Numbered from the stretch's first letter, positions 24,280 through 33,219 are shown. The stretch is 38,859 nucleotides of DNA from Herminiimonas sp. (GCA_028292665.1 JAQGLW010000102.1:1-38859); one strand, 5' to 3'. Translations and numbers: made by a program. Notes: generated from the sequence alone by a model not told the origin.

Positions 24280-25773
24280 TCAGCGCGACGGCTTCGCGGA
24301 AGCAACGACCGTTTTACCTGTGCGTGTCTTGGCCGGCGCCTTGGCCACTTTGGTTTGGCGGCGGTTGCGCGCAAGCTGTTTGCCGCCTTTCTTTTTCCCG
24401 GCCGCCATCCGGTTAGGCACCTGCAGCTGCAGGCTTTGACCCTTGGCGACGCTGTCCTGGCTTAGATGGTTCCAGCCCTTGATCTGCGCGACGCTGACCC
24501 GATGGCGTTTGGCGATGGACGCGAGGGTATCGCGCTTGCCGACTTTCACATAGATGCGCCTGGTCGGCGGCGCATCCGGTTCCATCGCCATCGTTGCATT
24601 GTCCGCCACTTCCGGAGCGATATCCGCTTCGTGCGATTCTTCGGTTTTCGGCACCAGGATGGTGGAGCCCGCTTTCAACACCATTCTGGGCGGAATGTGA
24701 TTCACTTCCCGGATCACTTCAGGCGTGGTGCGGAATTTGGCGGCGATGGTTTCGATCCGCTCGCGCGCGTTGGTCACTTTGTGCGAAGTCCACGACGATA
24801 GTGCATGGCCCCATTTCGCCAGGTTCGTCTTGAATTTTTCCGCATTGCTCTGCGGCAGCAGAATCTGCGTGTTGGCGTTGCCGGTAATGATCGGACGATT
24901 GAACTGCGGATTCAATGCCTTGAATTCGTCGATCGATAATTCCGCCAGCTGGGCTGCGACCTTGATGTCGATGTCGCGCGTCTTGCCGATCGTGACGAAG
25001 TACGGCTGATTATCGATCTTGGGCAGGGTAATGCCGTACTGGCCCGGCGTTGCGATGATATTCTTGACTGCCTGCAGCTTCGGTACGTAATTGCGCGTTT
25101 CCAGCGGCATGTAGGTTGACAGGCTGTTGAAATCGGTAGGCCTGCCGGCCGCGCGGGCTTTGTTGATCGCACGTTGTACCGAGCCTTCTCCCCAGTTGTA
25201 CGCAGCCAGCGCGAGTTGCCAGTCGCCGAACATGCCATACAATTTTTGCAGATAAGTCAATGCGGCGTCGGTGGACGCCAGCACGTCGCGCCGTTCATCC
25301 TTGAAAGTGCTTTGCTTGAGGTTGAAATCGCGTCCGGTCGATGGAATGAATTGCCACATGCCGGCCGCCTTGGCGGTTGAAAATGCCTGCGGATTGAATG
25401 CCGATTCAATGAAAGGCAGCAGCGCCAGTTCGGTCGGCATGTTGCGCTTCTCGAGCTCCTGCACCACGTGGAACAGATAGCGCGACGCTCGGGTCGTGGT
25501 GCGCTGGATATAATCCGGCCGCGAGCTGTACCAGGTGGTTTGGGTGGTTACCAGCGGATTGTCGAGATCCGGAATGGCAAACCCTTTGCGGATACGGCCC
25601 CAGACATCCACTTCCTCCATGCCGATCACTTGCATCAAAGGATCGGCCGGGTCGAATTTCTGATTGGGAGAGTAAGTGAAGATCGAGATATCGTTTGCGT
25701 GCGCAACGACGGGAACACCCATCGATAAAAGCGCCGCGCAAACTAATGGATAGTATTTTTTCAACTGATGCAT
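24280..25773 (-). CDS. mltD: Membrane-bound lytic murein transglycosylase D with LysM domains
   Basis: 497 residues. It cleaves peptidoglycan glycan strands in the periplasm, leaving 1,6-anhydromuramic ends. A signal peptide (YYPLVCAALLSMGVPVVAHA) is followed by the SLT domain with the catalytic Glu in LLPFIESAFNPQAF, then AAGMWQFIPSTG and LALAAYNWGEGSV. Two LysM-type modules follow: IAAKFRTTPEVIREVNHI, and KRDTLASIAKRHRVSVAQIKGWN near residue 430. The tail is lysine/arginine-rich. The signal peptide has no obvious lipobox cysteine at its end, so outer-membrane lipidation is unclear. Its promoter lies at 25833-25862. Confidence 0.92.
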   Translation of the reverse strand: MHQLKKYYPLVCAALLSMGVPVVAHANDISIFTYSPNQKFDPADPLMQVIGMEEVDVWGRIRKGFAIPDLDNPLVTTQTTWYSSRPDYIQRTTTRASRYLFHVVQELEKRNMPTELALLPFIESAFNPQAFSTAKAAGMWQFIPSTGRDFNLKQSTFKDERRDVLASTDAALTYLQKLYGMFGDWQLALAAYNWGEGSVQRAINKARAAGRPTDFNSLSTYMPLETRNYVPKLQAVKNIIATPGQYGITLPKIDNQPYFVTIGKTRDIDIKVAAQLAELSIDEFKALNPQFNRPIITGNANTQILLPQSNAEKFKTNLAKWGHALSSWTSHKVTNARERIETIAAKFRTTPEVIREVNHIPPRMVLKAGSTILVPKTEESHEADIAPEVADNATMAMEPDAPPTRRIYVKVGKRDTLASIAKRHRVSVAQIKGWNHLSQDSVAKGQSLQLQVPNRMAAGKKKGGKQLARNRRQTKVAKAPAKTRTGKTVVASAKPSR

Positions 25774-25832
25774 GGGTTCACTTTACTGTTACCGACCCAT
25801 GGACCAGTCGGCGATACAAGATTATGCGAAAG

Positions 25833-25862
25833 AGTGTACGTAACGCTCTTTCACTACGTCAA
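25833..25862 (-). promoter_or_regulatory. Candidate mltD promoter overlapping an inverted repeat
   Basis: On the minus strand TTGACG (25862-25857) and TACACT (25838-25833) are 18 bases apart, putting the transcript start near 25826, about 53 bases before mltD. A GAAAGAG/CTCTTTC inverted repeat (25828-25834 and 25846-25852) straddles the -10 element and could be an operator or a weak gloB terminator. Confidence 0.45.
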
Positions 25863-25920
25863 GAAAAATTACTTTTTCATGACAAAGCTCAAACTTGTGT
25901 ATTGATTAACTACGCAGATA

Positions 25921-26709
25921 TTACCGGTAGGAATTTTTCCACTCGCGTATGGCAGCAAATGCGGCAATTGGTTCCCGTACGGCAAGACGATTGGCCGCTA
26001 TCAGGCGATCGATGATGTTTGCCTGGCTATAGCGAAGGAACGGATTGGTGGACTTTTCCAACGCAATCGTCGATGGCACGGTCGGTTGACCGCGGTCGCG
26101 CTTGATTTGTTCGGATTGGATGCGGGCGGCCAGTGCATCGTTGTCCGGTTCGATCTCGCGCGCGAAGCGCAGGTTGGACAACGTGTATTCATGCGCACAA
26201 TAGACCTGGGTCGACTCCGGCAGAGCGGCAAGCTTGGCCAGCGAACCGGTCATTTGCGCCGGCGTGCCTTCAAACAGGCGTCCGCAGCCTCCCGCAAACA
26301 ACGTATCGCCGCAAAACAGCCAGCCTTGTCGGGCTGCTACATAAGCGATATGGCCGCGCGTATGGCCGGGAACATCGAGTACCGACAAGGTCAGTCCCAA
26401 TTCGGGAATGGTTGCGTGGTCACCTTCGGCCAGAGCCTGGGTCACGCCTGCAATGGCCTCGGTACGCGGACCGAATACGGGCACCTTGAAGCGCCGCAGC
26501 AAACTTGGCACACCGCCAACATGGTCAGCATGATGATGTGTCAGTAGAATAGCAGTCAGGGACAGCTTGTGTTCATCCAGCGCCGCGAAGACAGGCGCCG
26601 CATCGCCCGGATCGACAACCGCAGCATGGACCCCGTCATGGATAAGCCATAAATAGTTGTCGGCAAATGCCGGAACAGCCAATACACTTAACGGTTTAGT
26701 AAACGACAT
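25921..26709 (-). CDS. gloB: Hydroxyacylglutathione hydrolase (glyoxalase II)
   Basis: 262 residues of the metallo-beta-lactamase fold. It hydrolyses S-lactoylglutathione to lactate and glutathione in methylglyoxal detoxification. The metal-binding THHHADH motif is at about residues 57-63, with further ligands in [21 protein letters not shown] and YCAHEYT. The C-terminal substrate domain includes NPFLRYS. The family N terminus ([14 protein letters not shown]) supports the ATG at 26709; one two codons earlier (26715) is possible. The start lies head-to-head with the methyltransferase gene, with four bases between the ATGs. Confidence 0.93.
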   Translation of the reverse strand: MSFTKPLSVLAVPAFADNYLWLIHDGVHAAVVDPGDAAPVFAALDEHKLSLTAILLTHHHADHVGGVPSLLRRFKVPVFGPRTEAIAGVTQALAEGDHATIPELGLTLSVLDVPGHTRGHIAYVAARQGWLFCGDTLFAGGCGRLFEGTPAQMTGSLAKLAALPESTQVYCAHEYTLSNLRFAREIEPDNDALAARIQSEQIKRDRGQPTVPSTIALEKSTNPFLRYSQANIIDRLIAANRLAVREPIAAFAAIREWKNSYR

Positions 26710-26713
26710 ACGC

Positions 26714-27496
26714 ATGGACCATCCGTCATCCGAAAAACCCATTATAGCGCTCGGCCCCTGGCTTGAGAGTCCCGCAGGCAGCTATATGCGGGAATGGGAA
26801 CAGTCGCGGTTGAATATCTTGACCGCCGACATTTTCGGATTCAATGCAGTGCAGATCGGCTTGCCCCAAATTAACGGGCTGGAAGCCAACCGGATGACGA
26901 ACAAATGGCTGACCGATACCCATCTGCCGCAGACGAAGGAAGAATCGATTGTCGTCGTGCATGATTTCACCGAACTGCCGTTTGCGTCACAGAGCCTGGA
27001 CTTGGTGCTGCTGCCGCATGTGCTGGAATTCGCGGCCGAGCCGCATCAGGTATTGCGGGAAGTCGAGCGCGTGCTGATTCCGGAAGGGCAGGTAATTGTC
27101 TGCGGTTTCAATCCGGCCAGCCTGTGGGGCGTGCGGCAGGCCGCGGGCCGCCTGACCGGCGCCCATTTCCTGCCGCTGAACGGCGAATTCATCAGCGTGC
27201 CGCGGCTGAAGGACTGGCTCAAGCTGCTCAACATGGAAGTCAACCGCGGCAATTTCGGCTGTTATGCGCCGCCATGCGCAACCGATAAATGGCTGGACCG
27301 GTTTTCATTCATGGAAAAAGCGGGCGACCGCTGGTGGCCTTATCTCGGCGCAATCTATATAGTGCAGGCTATCAAGCGGGTCAAAGGCATGCGCCTGATC
27401 GGACCGGCATGGAATAAACATAAGGCGAAAGCACCGCACGGTGTGCCTGTCACAAATAAAGTGAATGAATATACAAACAAGCATGGAAAAAGTTGA
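26714..27496 (+). CDS. SAM-dependent methyltransferase (type 11)
   Basis: 260 residues. The SAM-binding part is less canonical than in most class I enzymes, but [41 protein letters not shown] is a clear methyltransferase type 11 block (motif II to post-II), followed by [19 protein letters not shown]. This family sits between gloB and rnhA in many Burkholderiales; its substrate is not known to me. The ATG at 26714 is chosen because homologues begin close to the [11 protein letters not shown] segment. It overlaps rnhA by 14 bases and shares a near-zero gap with gloB. Confidence 0.82.
   Translation: MDHPSSEKPIIALGPWLESPAGSYMREWEQSRLNILTADIFGFNAVQIGLPQINGLEANRMTNKWLTDTHLPQTKEESIVVVHDFTELPFASQSLDLVLLPHVLEFAAEPHQVLREVERVLIPEGQVIVCGFNPASLWGVRQAAGRLTGAHFLPLNGEFISVPRLKDWLKLLNMEVNRGNFGCYAPPCATDKWLDRFSFMEKAGDRWWPYLGAIYIVQAIKRVKGMRLIGPAWNKHKAKAPHGVPVTNKVNEYTNKHGKS
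26741..26746 (-). promoter_or_regulatory. Candidate -10 element for gloB inside the methyltransferase gene
   Basis: A perfect TATAAT on the minus strand lies about 32 bases upstream of the gloB ATG, within codons 10-11 of the opposing methyltransferase gene. The -35 region is poor, so this rests on the -10 match and the lack of any intergenic space. Confidence 0.4.
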
Positions 27497-27917
27497 GATA
27501 TTTACCGACGGCGCCTGCAAGGGCAATCCCGGCCCCGGCGGATGGGGCGCATGGCTGGTTGCAGGCGGCAATGAAAAAGAGTTGTTCGGCGGCGAACTCG
27601 ATACCACCAACAACCGCATGGAATTGAAGGCGGTCATCGAAGCGCTTTCTGCGCTGAAGCGGCCATGCGAAGTGATCGTGCATACCGATAGCCAGTATGT
27701 GCAAAAAGGCATCAGCGAGTGGATTCACGGCTGGAAGGCGCGCGGCTGGAAGACCGCGGCAAAGTCCCCGGTCAAGAATGTCGACTTATGGCAGGCGCTG
27801 GATGCGGCCCAGGCCAAACATCGGATCCAGTGGCGCTGGGTCAAAGGTCATGCCGGCCACGAAGGCAATGAGCGGGCCGATGCATTGGCCAATCTCGGCG
27901 TTGAGTCGGTGATCTGA
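27483..27917 (+). CDS. rnhA: Ribonuclease HI
   Basis: 144 residues. It removes RNA from RNA-DNA hybrids. The catalytic carboxylates are Asp9 ([14 protein letters not shown]), Glu47 (NNRMELKA), Asp69 (HTDSQYV) and Asp133 (NERADALA), and the flexible-loop His is in KGHAGHEGN. The ATG at 27483 falls inside the end of the methyltransferase gene; an ATG six codons earlier (27465) is possible, and neither has a good ribosome-binding site, suggesting coupling. It is followed after 82 bases by dnaQ. Confidence 0.95.
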   Translation: MEKVEIFTDGACKGNPGPGGWGAWLVAGGNEKELFGGELDTTNNRMELKAVIEALSALKRPCEVIVHTDSQYVQKGISEWIHGWKARGWKTAAKSPVKNVDLWQALDAAQAKHRIQWRWVKGHAGHEGNERADALANLGVESVI

Positions 27918-27999
27918 ATCGGCTGCAATCCTCGGCTCGCAACAGGCATTCAAATCATATTAAAATCCGGAACGAAAATTTCAAGGCTCTTCAAACATC

Positions 28000-28710
28000 A
28001 TGCGGCAAATTGTTCTCGATACTGAAACCACCGGCCTCAATCCGCGTTCCGGCGATCGCATCATTGAAATCGGTTGCGTCGAACTGGTCAATCGCCAGCT
28101 CACCGGAAACAACTTCCATAGTTATATCAATCCGGAGCGCGACTCGGAAGAAGGCGCGCTGGCGGTACACGGCCTGACCACCGAATTTCTCGCCGACAAA
28201 CCGAAATTTGCCGAAATCGCCGACGAGTTGCGCGATTACATCAGCGGCGCGGAAATCATCATTCACAACGCACCGTTCGACGTGGGATTTCTGGACGCCG
28301 AATTCGCCCGGGTCAATGTCCCGCGTTTTGCGGAGCACGTCGCCAGGATCACCGACACACTGGTGCAAGCCAAGGAAATGCATCCGGGCAAACGCAATTC
28401 GCTCGATGCATTATGCGACCGTTACGGCGTATCGAATGCGCATCGCGCATTGCACGGCGCACTGCTTGATGCCGAATTGCTGGCCGAAGTATATCTGGCG
28501 ATGACGCGCGGCCAGAACAGCCTGACCATCGATCTCACCATCGAAGAATCGGCATCGGACAACGGCGACAGCGGACTTGCCGCACCAATCGCCGACATCA
28601 TCGTGCAGCAGGCGACGGCGGATGAACTTGCCGAGCATGAAACGGTGATGAAAAGCCTGGACAAGGAAGTCAAAGGCAGTTGCCTGTGGCGGGCAGCGGT
28701 TTCAAATTGA
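28000..28710 (+). CDS. dnaQ: DNA polymerase III epsilon subunit (3'-5' proofreading exonuclease)
   Basis: 236 residues. The DEDDh exonuclease motifs are complete: Exo I DTETTGLNP with Asp7 and Glu9, Exo II HNAPFDVGFLDAEF with Asp94, and Exo III HGALLDAELLAEVYL with His152 and Asp157. The C-terminal part (after about residue 185) is the less conserved segment that binds the alpha subunit. The rnhA-dnaQ pairing is widespread in Proteobacteria. The stop codon overlaps the -35 element of the following tRNA promoter. Confidence 0.95.
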   Translation: MRQIVLDTETTGLNPRSGDRIIEIGCVELVNRQLTGNNFHSYINPERDSEEGALAVHGLTTEFLADKPKFAEIADELRDYISGAEIIIHNAPFDVGFLDAEFARVNVPRFAEHVARITDTLVQAKEMHPGKRNSLDALCDRYGVSNAHRALHGALLDAELLAEVYLAMTRGQNSLTIDLTIEESASDNGDSGLAAPIADIIVQQATADELAEHETVMKSLDKEVKGSCLWRAAVSN

Positions 28711-28735
28711 ACCGTTGCACCATTTGTGAGATAAT
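28707..28735 (+). promoter_or_regulatory. Promoter of tRNA-Val
   Basis: TTGAAC (28707-28712) and GATAAT (28730-28735) are 17 bases apart, with the predicted start near 28742, six bases before the mature tRNA. The -35 overlaps the dnaQ stop codon. Confidence 0.7.
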
Positions 28736-28747
28736 TTGGTCCCTTTC

Positions 28748-28822
28748 GGGAGGTTAGCTCAGGGGTAGAGCGATCGCCTCACACGCGATAGGTCGCTGGT
28801 TCGAAGCCAGCACTTCCCACCA
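28748..28822 (+). tRNA. valV: tRNA-Val, anticodon CAC
   Basis: 75 bases including an encoded CCA. The acceptor stem GGGAGGT pairs with ACTTCCC (one G-U). The D stem is GCTC/GAGC, the anticodon stem ATCGC/GCGAT with loop CTCACAC, and the T arm GCTGG-TTCGAAG-CCAGC. The anticodon CAC reads GUG. It has its own promoter and a strong terminator, so it is a single-gene transcript. The symbol is a guess; the identity is not. Confidence 0.97.
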
Positions 28823-28842
28823 GAAATTCACGCAAGCCAATG

Positions 28843-28872
28843 AAAAAGCCGACTGTCGAAAGTCGGCTTTTT
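28843..28872 (+). terminator. Rho-independent terminator of tRNA-Val
   Basis: 12-base perfect arms (28843-28854 and 28861-28872) with a six-base loop, GC core GCCGACT and a five-T tail, 20 bases after the tRNA. The A tract on the left arm allows it to act on the opposing gene at 28917-29462 too. Confidence 0.92.
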
Positions 28873-28916
28873 GCTGCCCGCGTGCCGTGGCCTGCATGCA
28901 AAAACAGCGTCCGACG

Positions 28917-29462
28917 TTAGCGATAAACGTGTTCGCCCTGATGGCTGGTCCACTCGCGCTCGAAACGCTCGGCATCCTCATCCGAACGCGGGCGTACGCC
29001 CATCAGTATGCCGCCATTCTTGATGCCTTCTTCATATTGCTTGACCCGCTCTTCCGGAATGCCCCAGCCGATGAGTGCTCCGACCAGGCCGCCCGTCACG
29101 CCGCCGGCGCCTGCGCCGGCAATTGCCGCGGCCAGCGGGCCGGCAATGACAAGCCCGAATCCCGGCAGTGCGATTGAGGTTCCTACCGCGGCCACAGCGG
29201 CTGCGATTGCACCCAGCGTCCCACCGATCGCGCCGCCGATGCCGGCGCCTTCGGCAGCCTTGTTGCCCAGTTCCGTTTGAGCGGTGCTGCCGTCCGAAAA
29301 ATGCCGCTTGCGGGTATCGTCGGACATCACGAGATTCACATCCTTGTTGTCATATCCCATGTCCGAAACGGATTGATAGGCACGCTCGGCGCTATCCCTG
29401 TCTTTGAACAAACCCGTGACCAGTCTTTTGTTATCAGACGTTTCAGTTTCAATTGATGCCAT
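28917..29462 (-). CDS. YflT-domain glycine-zipper stress-type protein
   Basis: 181 residues. The N-terminal part (VTGLFKDRDSAERAYQSVSDMGYDNKDVNLVMSDD) matches the YflT/general-stress-protein 17M domain. A long Gly/Ala-rich hydrophobic stretch (about residues 75-135) carries GxxxG glycine-zipper repeats, such as GAGIGGAIGGTLGAIAAAV. The tail is charged, with GILMGVRPRSDEDAERFE. The ATG at 29462 has AAGGA eight bases upstream; the upstream frame lacks support. Proteins of this type are often induced by stress and may associate with membranes. No partner is visible. Confidence 0.75.
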   Translation of the reverse strand: MASIETETSDNKRLVTGLFKDRDSAERAYQSVSDMGYDNKDVNLVMSDDTRKRHFSDGSTAQTELGNKAAEGAGIGGAIGGTLGAIAAAVAAVGTSIALPGFGLVIAGPLAAAIAGAGAGGVTGGLVGALIGWGIPEERVKQYEEGIKNGGILMGVRPRSDEDAERFEREWTSHQGEHVYR

Positions 29463-29763
29463 GTCGATTTCCTTTATGGTTGAGAGAGCATGGTTTCCAC
29501 ATGTGCCGTGAGTCGTACCGGAAGACATGCAAGGCAAGAACGATCGGCGTCGGCGTTGACCGCATTTAGTAATGTTGATATATGAACCTGGCAAGACACG
29601 ATAGGCAAGACCACAACATTTGCAAATTTTTAACAACGGAACTCATCGTATCAATGCCGCTGCGGTTGCCATATAGGACAGTCGCTTTTTGTGTTGTAGG
29701 AAAAGAGGAAGAGGGCTTTTATCGGATGGTTCGGTGCGCCGATGATGCCGGACCCGCAAGCGC
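29463..29763. other. Gene-free interval
   Basis: About 300 bases between the YflT-domain gene and the end of the hybrid kinase gene. It holds the leader of the former, with AAGGA at its edge. I see no gene or clear terminator. AT-rich stretches near 29570-29640 (for example TATATCAACATT on the minus strand) may hold the promoter, but no hexamer pair is convincing. Confidence 0.3.
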
Positions 29764-31656
29764 TTAATAGGAAGCGACCTGCTGCGCGACGAAATCGAGC
29801 AGCGCGTCTGCGTCAAGCGGCTTGACCAGATGATAATCGAATCCGGCGGCCAGGGAACGGACGCGGTCGCTCGCAAGCCCGTAGCCCGTCGCGGCCGCGA
29901 GTATCATTTTTCTGTTGCCTGCCGCCTTGCGCAACGCCGGGGCCAGTTGATATCCGTCCATGTCCGGCAAGCCGATGTCCGACAGGATCAGATGCGGTTC
30001 GAACTCGATTGCGATATCGAGTCCCGTTTCGGCATCGCTTGCCGTTCGCACGTCATAATGGAGCAGTTTCAAAAGCGATTCCATCGATTCGTTGGCGTCC
30101 TGGTTATCGTCGATCAGGAGGATACGGAAATCCCGATTTTTACTGAATGCCGCCGAACCGGGCGATTCCATTATCGGATCCGGCAAGGCCGGCGATATTA
30201 CAGGCAGATAAAAGGTGAATTCGCTGCCGCGGCCAATGCCTTCGCTATGCGCCTCGATCGTGCCATCGTGCAGGGAGACGATCTCATGCGCGATCGCCAG
30301 GCCGATTCCCAGGCCGCTTTGCGTACGCGCCAGCGATTCGTCGGCTTGTGCGAAAAGTTCAAACAGGCGCGGCTGAAAATCCTTGTTGATGCCGAGGCCG
30401 TTATCGCGCACCGTCACGAAGGCCTCCGCTCCTTTTCGGCCCGCGGCAATCGTGATAAGTCCCGATTCCGGGGTGAACTTTGCGGCATTGCTCAGGATAT
30501 TGGAAAGCGCCTGCGCCAATCGCATCAGATCGCCATTGATATAAACAGGATGCGGCGGTTTCGATATCTGCAGCGTATGCGAAGACATTGCGATTCTGGG
30601 ATGACTGATTTCCACTGCCCGCTCGATAACGGCGTCAAGAGAAACGGTTTCCTTGCTGACGATGATTTTGCCGTTGGTAACGCGCGCCACGTCCAGCAGA
30701 TCGTTGACCAGCTCGCGCATATGATCGACCTGACGTTCAATGATCGACCGGCTTCTGGCTATCAGCGGATCGGCGATGTCGAAGGTGCGCATGACGGCAA
30801 GCGAACTGGTAATCGGCGCCAGCGGATTGCGCAACTCATGCGAAAGCATCGCCAGAAATTCATCCTTGCGCTGTCCTGCAAGGATCAGTTCTTCGGTGCG
30901 CGTGCGAAGTGTTTCTTCGAGTTCCTTGTACTCGTTGATGTCGATGCAGGTGCCGATATAGCCTTCAAAATTCCCGCTCGGCGCATAGCGCGGCGTACCG
31001 TTGTTCAGTAACCAGCGATACGAACCGTCGCGATGCTTGAGGCGATAAATTGCCTGGAATGATTCGCGTAGCGCGAAAGCCTGCCTGTAAACATGCAGGC
31101 AGCGTTCGGCATCTTCCGGATGCACGCTGTCGATCCATCCATTGCCCAGTTCCTGCTTCAGTGAGCGCCCGGTGAAGTCGAGCCATGGACGATTGAAATA
31201 ATCACACAGGCCGCCGGTGTCGGATTGCCAGATCAGCACCGGCGCCGCGTCGGCCATGCGGCGAAAGCGCGTTTCGCTCTCTTTGGCGCTTTGTTCCGTT
31301 CGCTTTTGCGCGGTAATGTCCCGGCTGATGATGATGCTTGTCGGCGGCGCGCCTTCCTGGTCAGGCGCCACGGTTACCACCAAGGCATTCACGATGCGCC
31401 TGCCGCCGCTCTTGATCTGAACCGTGGCTTCACCCTGCCAGCGTCCTTTGCGCTCCAGCGTCGGGCGCGCTTCGGCCTGCAATTCATCCAGGCCGGTCAT
31501 GGTGAACAATATCGTCAGCGGCTTGCCTTCGACTTCATGCAGAGGATAACCAAAGAAAATTTCCGCCGCCGGATTGAGATCGACAATCCGGCCTTTATGG
31601 TTGCAGACGATGACGGCATCGGACAATGCTTCAAAAAGGCCCAGCGCCGAGGACAT
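29764..31656 (-). CDS. PAS-PAS hybrid sensor histidine kinase with receiver domain
   Basis: About 630 residues. Domain order: PAS 1 (FEALSDAVIVCNHKGRIVDLNPAAEIFFGY), PAS 2 (MADAAPVLIWQSDTGGLCDYFNRPW, with PAC RLKHRDGSYRWLLNNGTP), HisKA with phospho-acceptor His in FLAMLSHELRNPLAP, HATPase with N box NILSNAAKF and G boxes DNGLGI and GLGIGLAI, then a receiver with DD pair (LLIDDNQDANES), acceptor Asp (LILSDIGLPDMDG) and Lys (YHLVKPLDAD). No membrane segment is seen, so it is probably a soluble sensor. The start is uncertain: ATG 31656 lies right at PAS 1, while GTG 31698 has AAGAGA upstream. No response regulator gene adjoins it. Confidence 0.87.
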   Translation of the reverse strand: MSSALGLFEALSDAVIVCNHKGRIVDLNPAAEIFFGYPLHEVEGKPLTILFTMTGLDELQAEARPTLERKGRWQGEATVQIKSGGRRIVNALVVTVAPDQEGAPPTSIIISRDITAQKRTEQSAKESETRFRRMADAAPVLIWQSDTGGLCDYFNRPWLDFTGRSLKQELGNGWIDSVHPEDAERCLHVYRQAFALRESFQAIYRLKHRDGSYRWLLNNGTPRYAPSGNFEGYIGTCIDINEYKELEETLRTRTEELILAGQRKDEFLAMLSHELRNPLAPITSSLAVMRTFDIADPLIARSRSIIERQVDHMRELVNDLLDVARVTNGKIIVSKETVSLDAVIERAVEISHPRIAMSSHTLQISKPPHPVYINGDLMRLAQALSNILSNAAKFTPESGLITIAAGRKGAEAFVTVRDNGLGINKDFQPRLFELFAQADESLARTQSGLGIGLAIAHEIVSLHDGTIEAHSEGIGRGSEFTFYLPVISPALPDPIMESPGSAAFSKNRDFRILLIDDNQDANESMESLLKLLHYDVRTASDAETGLDIAIEFEPHLILSDIGLPDMDGYQLAPALRKAAGNRKMILAAATGYGLASDRVRSLAAGFDYHLVKPLDADALLDFVAQQVASY

Positions 31657-32000
31657 CCTCGAATCGCGTCGCGTCTCTGAAGTTGCGTGTATATGCACAA
31701 TGGATCTCTTACTCTGGATAAGACATATCTCGTACTGTGCCGGCAGCAGTAAAAGATGCATCGGCCAAGTCAAACCACCGATATGGAAAAGAACGAGGCG
31801 ACATGTCGATCAACCGGTAATCGATGGATGCACACAGGAGAAGAGCGCCTGTAACGTCGCAGTGATTACAAGGATTGCGAGCCTCGCGGCAGTCGCCCGT
31901 TCGGCAAGCCGGCACGGATGGACGGCTTGCCGATTGGTTGCCGGGCGATTCCTGCATTGGTCATGGATGTTCCAAGGAGAGAAGGCCCGTAACGGCCGGC
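31657..32000. other. Gene-free interval upstream of the hybrid kinase
   Basis: About 340 bases with several spurious frames on both strands but none with a ribosome-binding site or family resemblance. It should contain the kinase promoter and the 3' end of the small membrane-peptide transcript; a GGCC-rich inverted stretch at 31985-32000 may help end that transcript. Confidence 0.3.
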
Positions 32001-32078
32001 TCAATGAAAAAAGAAATAAACAAGAAGCAATACGATCGCAGGCACGCCAAGAATCCATCCTATAAGATATTTACCCAT
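32001..32078 (-). CDS. 25-residue single-helix membrane peptide
   Basis: A frame of 25 codons plus TGA, too short for most gene finders. It begins MGKYLIGWILG and continues as one uninterrupted hydrophobic helix, ending in YFFFH. The start is excellent: AAAGGAG sits seven bases before the ATG. The positive N-terminal Lys and single helix predict an inner-membrane peptide. I recall similar tiny hydrophobic proteins annotated as hypothetical in Burkholderiales, but no function. Upstream is an inverted repeat at 32202-32226. It is probably a real gene on the strength of the ribosome-binding site and coherent composition. Confidence 0.7.
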   Translation of the reverse strand: MGKYLIGWILGVPAIVLLLVYFFFH

Positions 32079-32201
32079 GGTGTTCTCCTTTAAAAGCAGA
32101 ATCGCAAAGTCCCGCCAATGCGGCTGAAAAATCGATCCCTGCTGATTGATCATTTACTGGATTTGTTTTCAAAATATCGGAAGCATGAGGTGAGATTAGC
32201 A

Positions 32202-32226
32202 GTCCGATAATTTGTTTCCTATCGGA
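32202..32226. promoter_or_regulatory. Operator-like inverted repeat upstream of the membrane peptide
   Basis: GTCCGATA and TATCGGAC form a perfect eight-base inverted repeat with a ten-base AT-rich spacer. A third half-site, TATCGGA, lies at 32175-32181. The spacing and the extra half-site suggest a dimeric regulator binding site in the 340-base gap (32079-32418) between the divergent membrane-peptide and DUF72 genes. No regulator gene is adjacent. Confidence 0.45.
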
Positions 32227-32418
32227 CATTTACTGATAGTAGTGTAGGAAAACAGGAATTTTTCCATTTTGATTAAACGCAATCGGCCGCGCGGTATCCA
32301 ACAGGCTGGGACAATCGACGGCAGCGCCATGCGATAGCTTCAGTCTGCATTGTCGGCATGTTTCGGTCTGCATCGCAGTGGAATATTGGATCGGCTATCC
32401 TGATCGCAGCGATTATTC

Positions 32419-33219
32419 ATGCTCGAAAAACAAGCAACCCTGAATTTCACGGCAGATGCCGGCGAGCGTAATGGCGCGCGGATTTTAATAGGCTGTGCGG
32501 GCTGGAGCCTGCCGGGTTCCGAGAAGCGGAATTTTCCGAAACAGGGTACGCATCTCGAACGCTATGCAGCCGTTTTTCCTGCGGTGGAAATCAACTCTTC
32601 CTTTTATCGGCCGCATCGCGCCGTCACCTATGCCCGCTGGCGCGACAGCGTGCCGGACGCATTCCGCTTTTCAGTGAAAATGCCGCGTACGATAACGCAC
32701 CATCGCCGGCTTCACGATATCGACGACGAACTGCATCTTTTCCTTGGAAGTGCGGGCCACCTGGAGAAGAAACTTGGCTGCCTGCTGGTGCAGCTGCCGC
32801 CGAGCTTGAAATTCGATCCGCTCGCAGCGCCGCGCTTTTTTGAAAAGCTTCGTTCGCTGGCAACCGCCGATATCGTATGCGAACCGCGGCACGTTACATG
32901 GTTTGCCGCTGCCGCCACGGACATGTTCGCAAGCTTGGGAATCGCGCGCGTATTGGCCGATCCTCCGGCTGTCGAAAACCCCGATCCGGCCCTTCACCAT
33001 GAAACGGTTTACATCAGGCTGCACGGTTCGCCGGTGGTCTACCATTCGTCCTATTCGGACCCATACCTGCAAACACTTTCAGCAGAGATTGCGCATCATG
33101 TAAGTCTTGGCCGGCGTGTCTGGTGCATATTCGATAACACGGCAAGCGGGGCCGCCGCATCCAATGCGCTGTCTCTGCTGCTGCGTACGTCCGGCGGTTC
33201 CATCGGCCGGCGGGGTTGA
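32419..33219 (+). CDS. DUF72 (YecE-like) protein
   Basis: 266 residues of the DUF72 family, a TIM-barrel-like fold of unknown activity. Typical blocks are ILIGCAGWSLPG, RYAAVFPAVEINSSFYRPH, RFSVKMPRTITHHRRL, GCLLVQLPPSLKFDP, VCEPRHVTWF, YIRLHGSPVVYHSSYSDPYL and VWCIFDNTASGAAASNAL. The ATG at 32419 precedes about 20 poorly conserved residues; the conserved region begins at ILIGCAGW. It is divergent from the membrane peptide and stands alone. Confidence 0.85.
   Translation: MLEKQATLNFTADAGERNGARILIGCAGWSLPGSEKRNFPKQGTHLERYAAVFPAVEINSSFYRPHRAVTYARWRDSVPDAFRFSVKMPRTITHHRRLHDIDDELHLFLGSAGHLEKKLGCLLVQLPPSLKFDPLAAPRFFEKLRSLATADIVCEPRHVTWFAAAATDMFASLGIARVLADPPAVENPDPALHHETVYIRLHGSPVVYHSSYSDPYLQTLSAEIAHHVSLGRRVWCIFDNTASGAAASNALSLLLRTSGGSIGRRG

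Noticed and set aside
31709-32058. Two 82-codon minus-strand frames upstream of the hybrid kinase
   Set aside because: Neither has a ribosome-binding site or family features, and one overlaps the better-supported 25-residue peptide gene in another frame.
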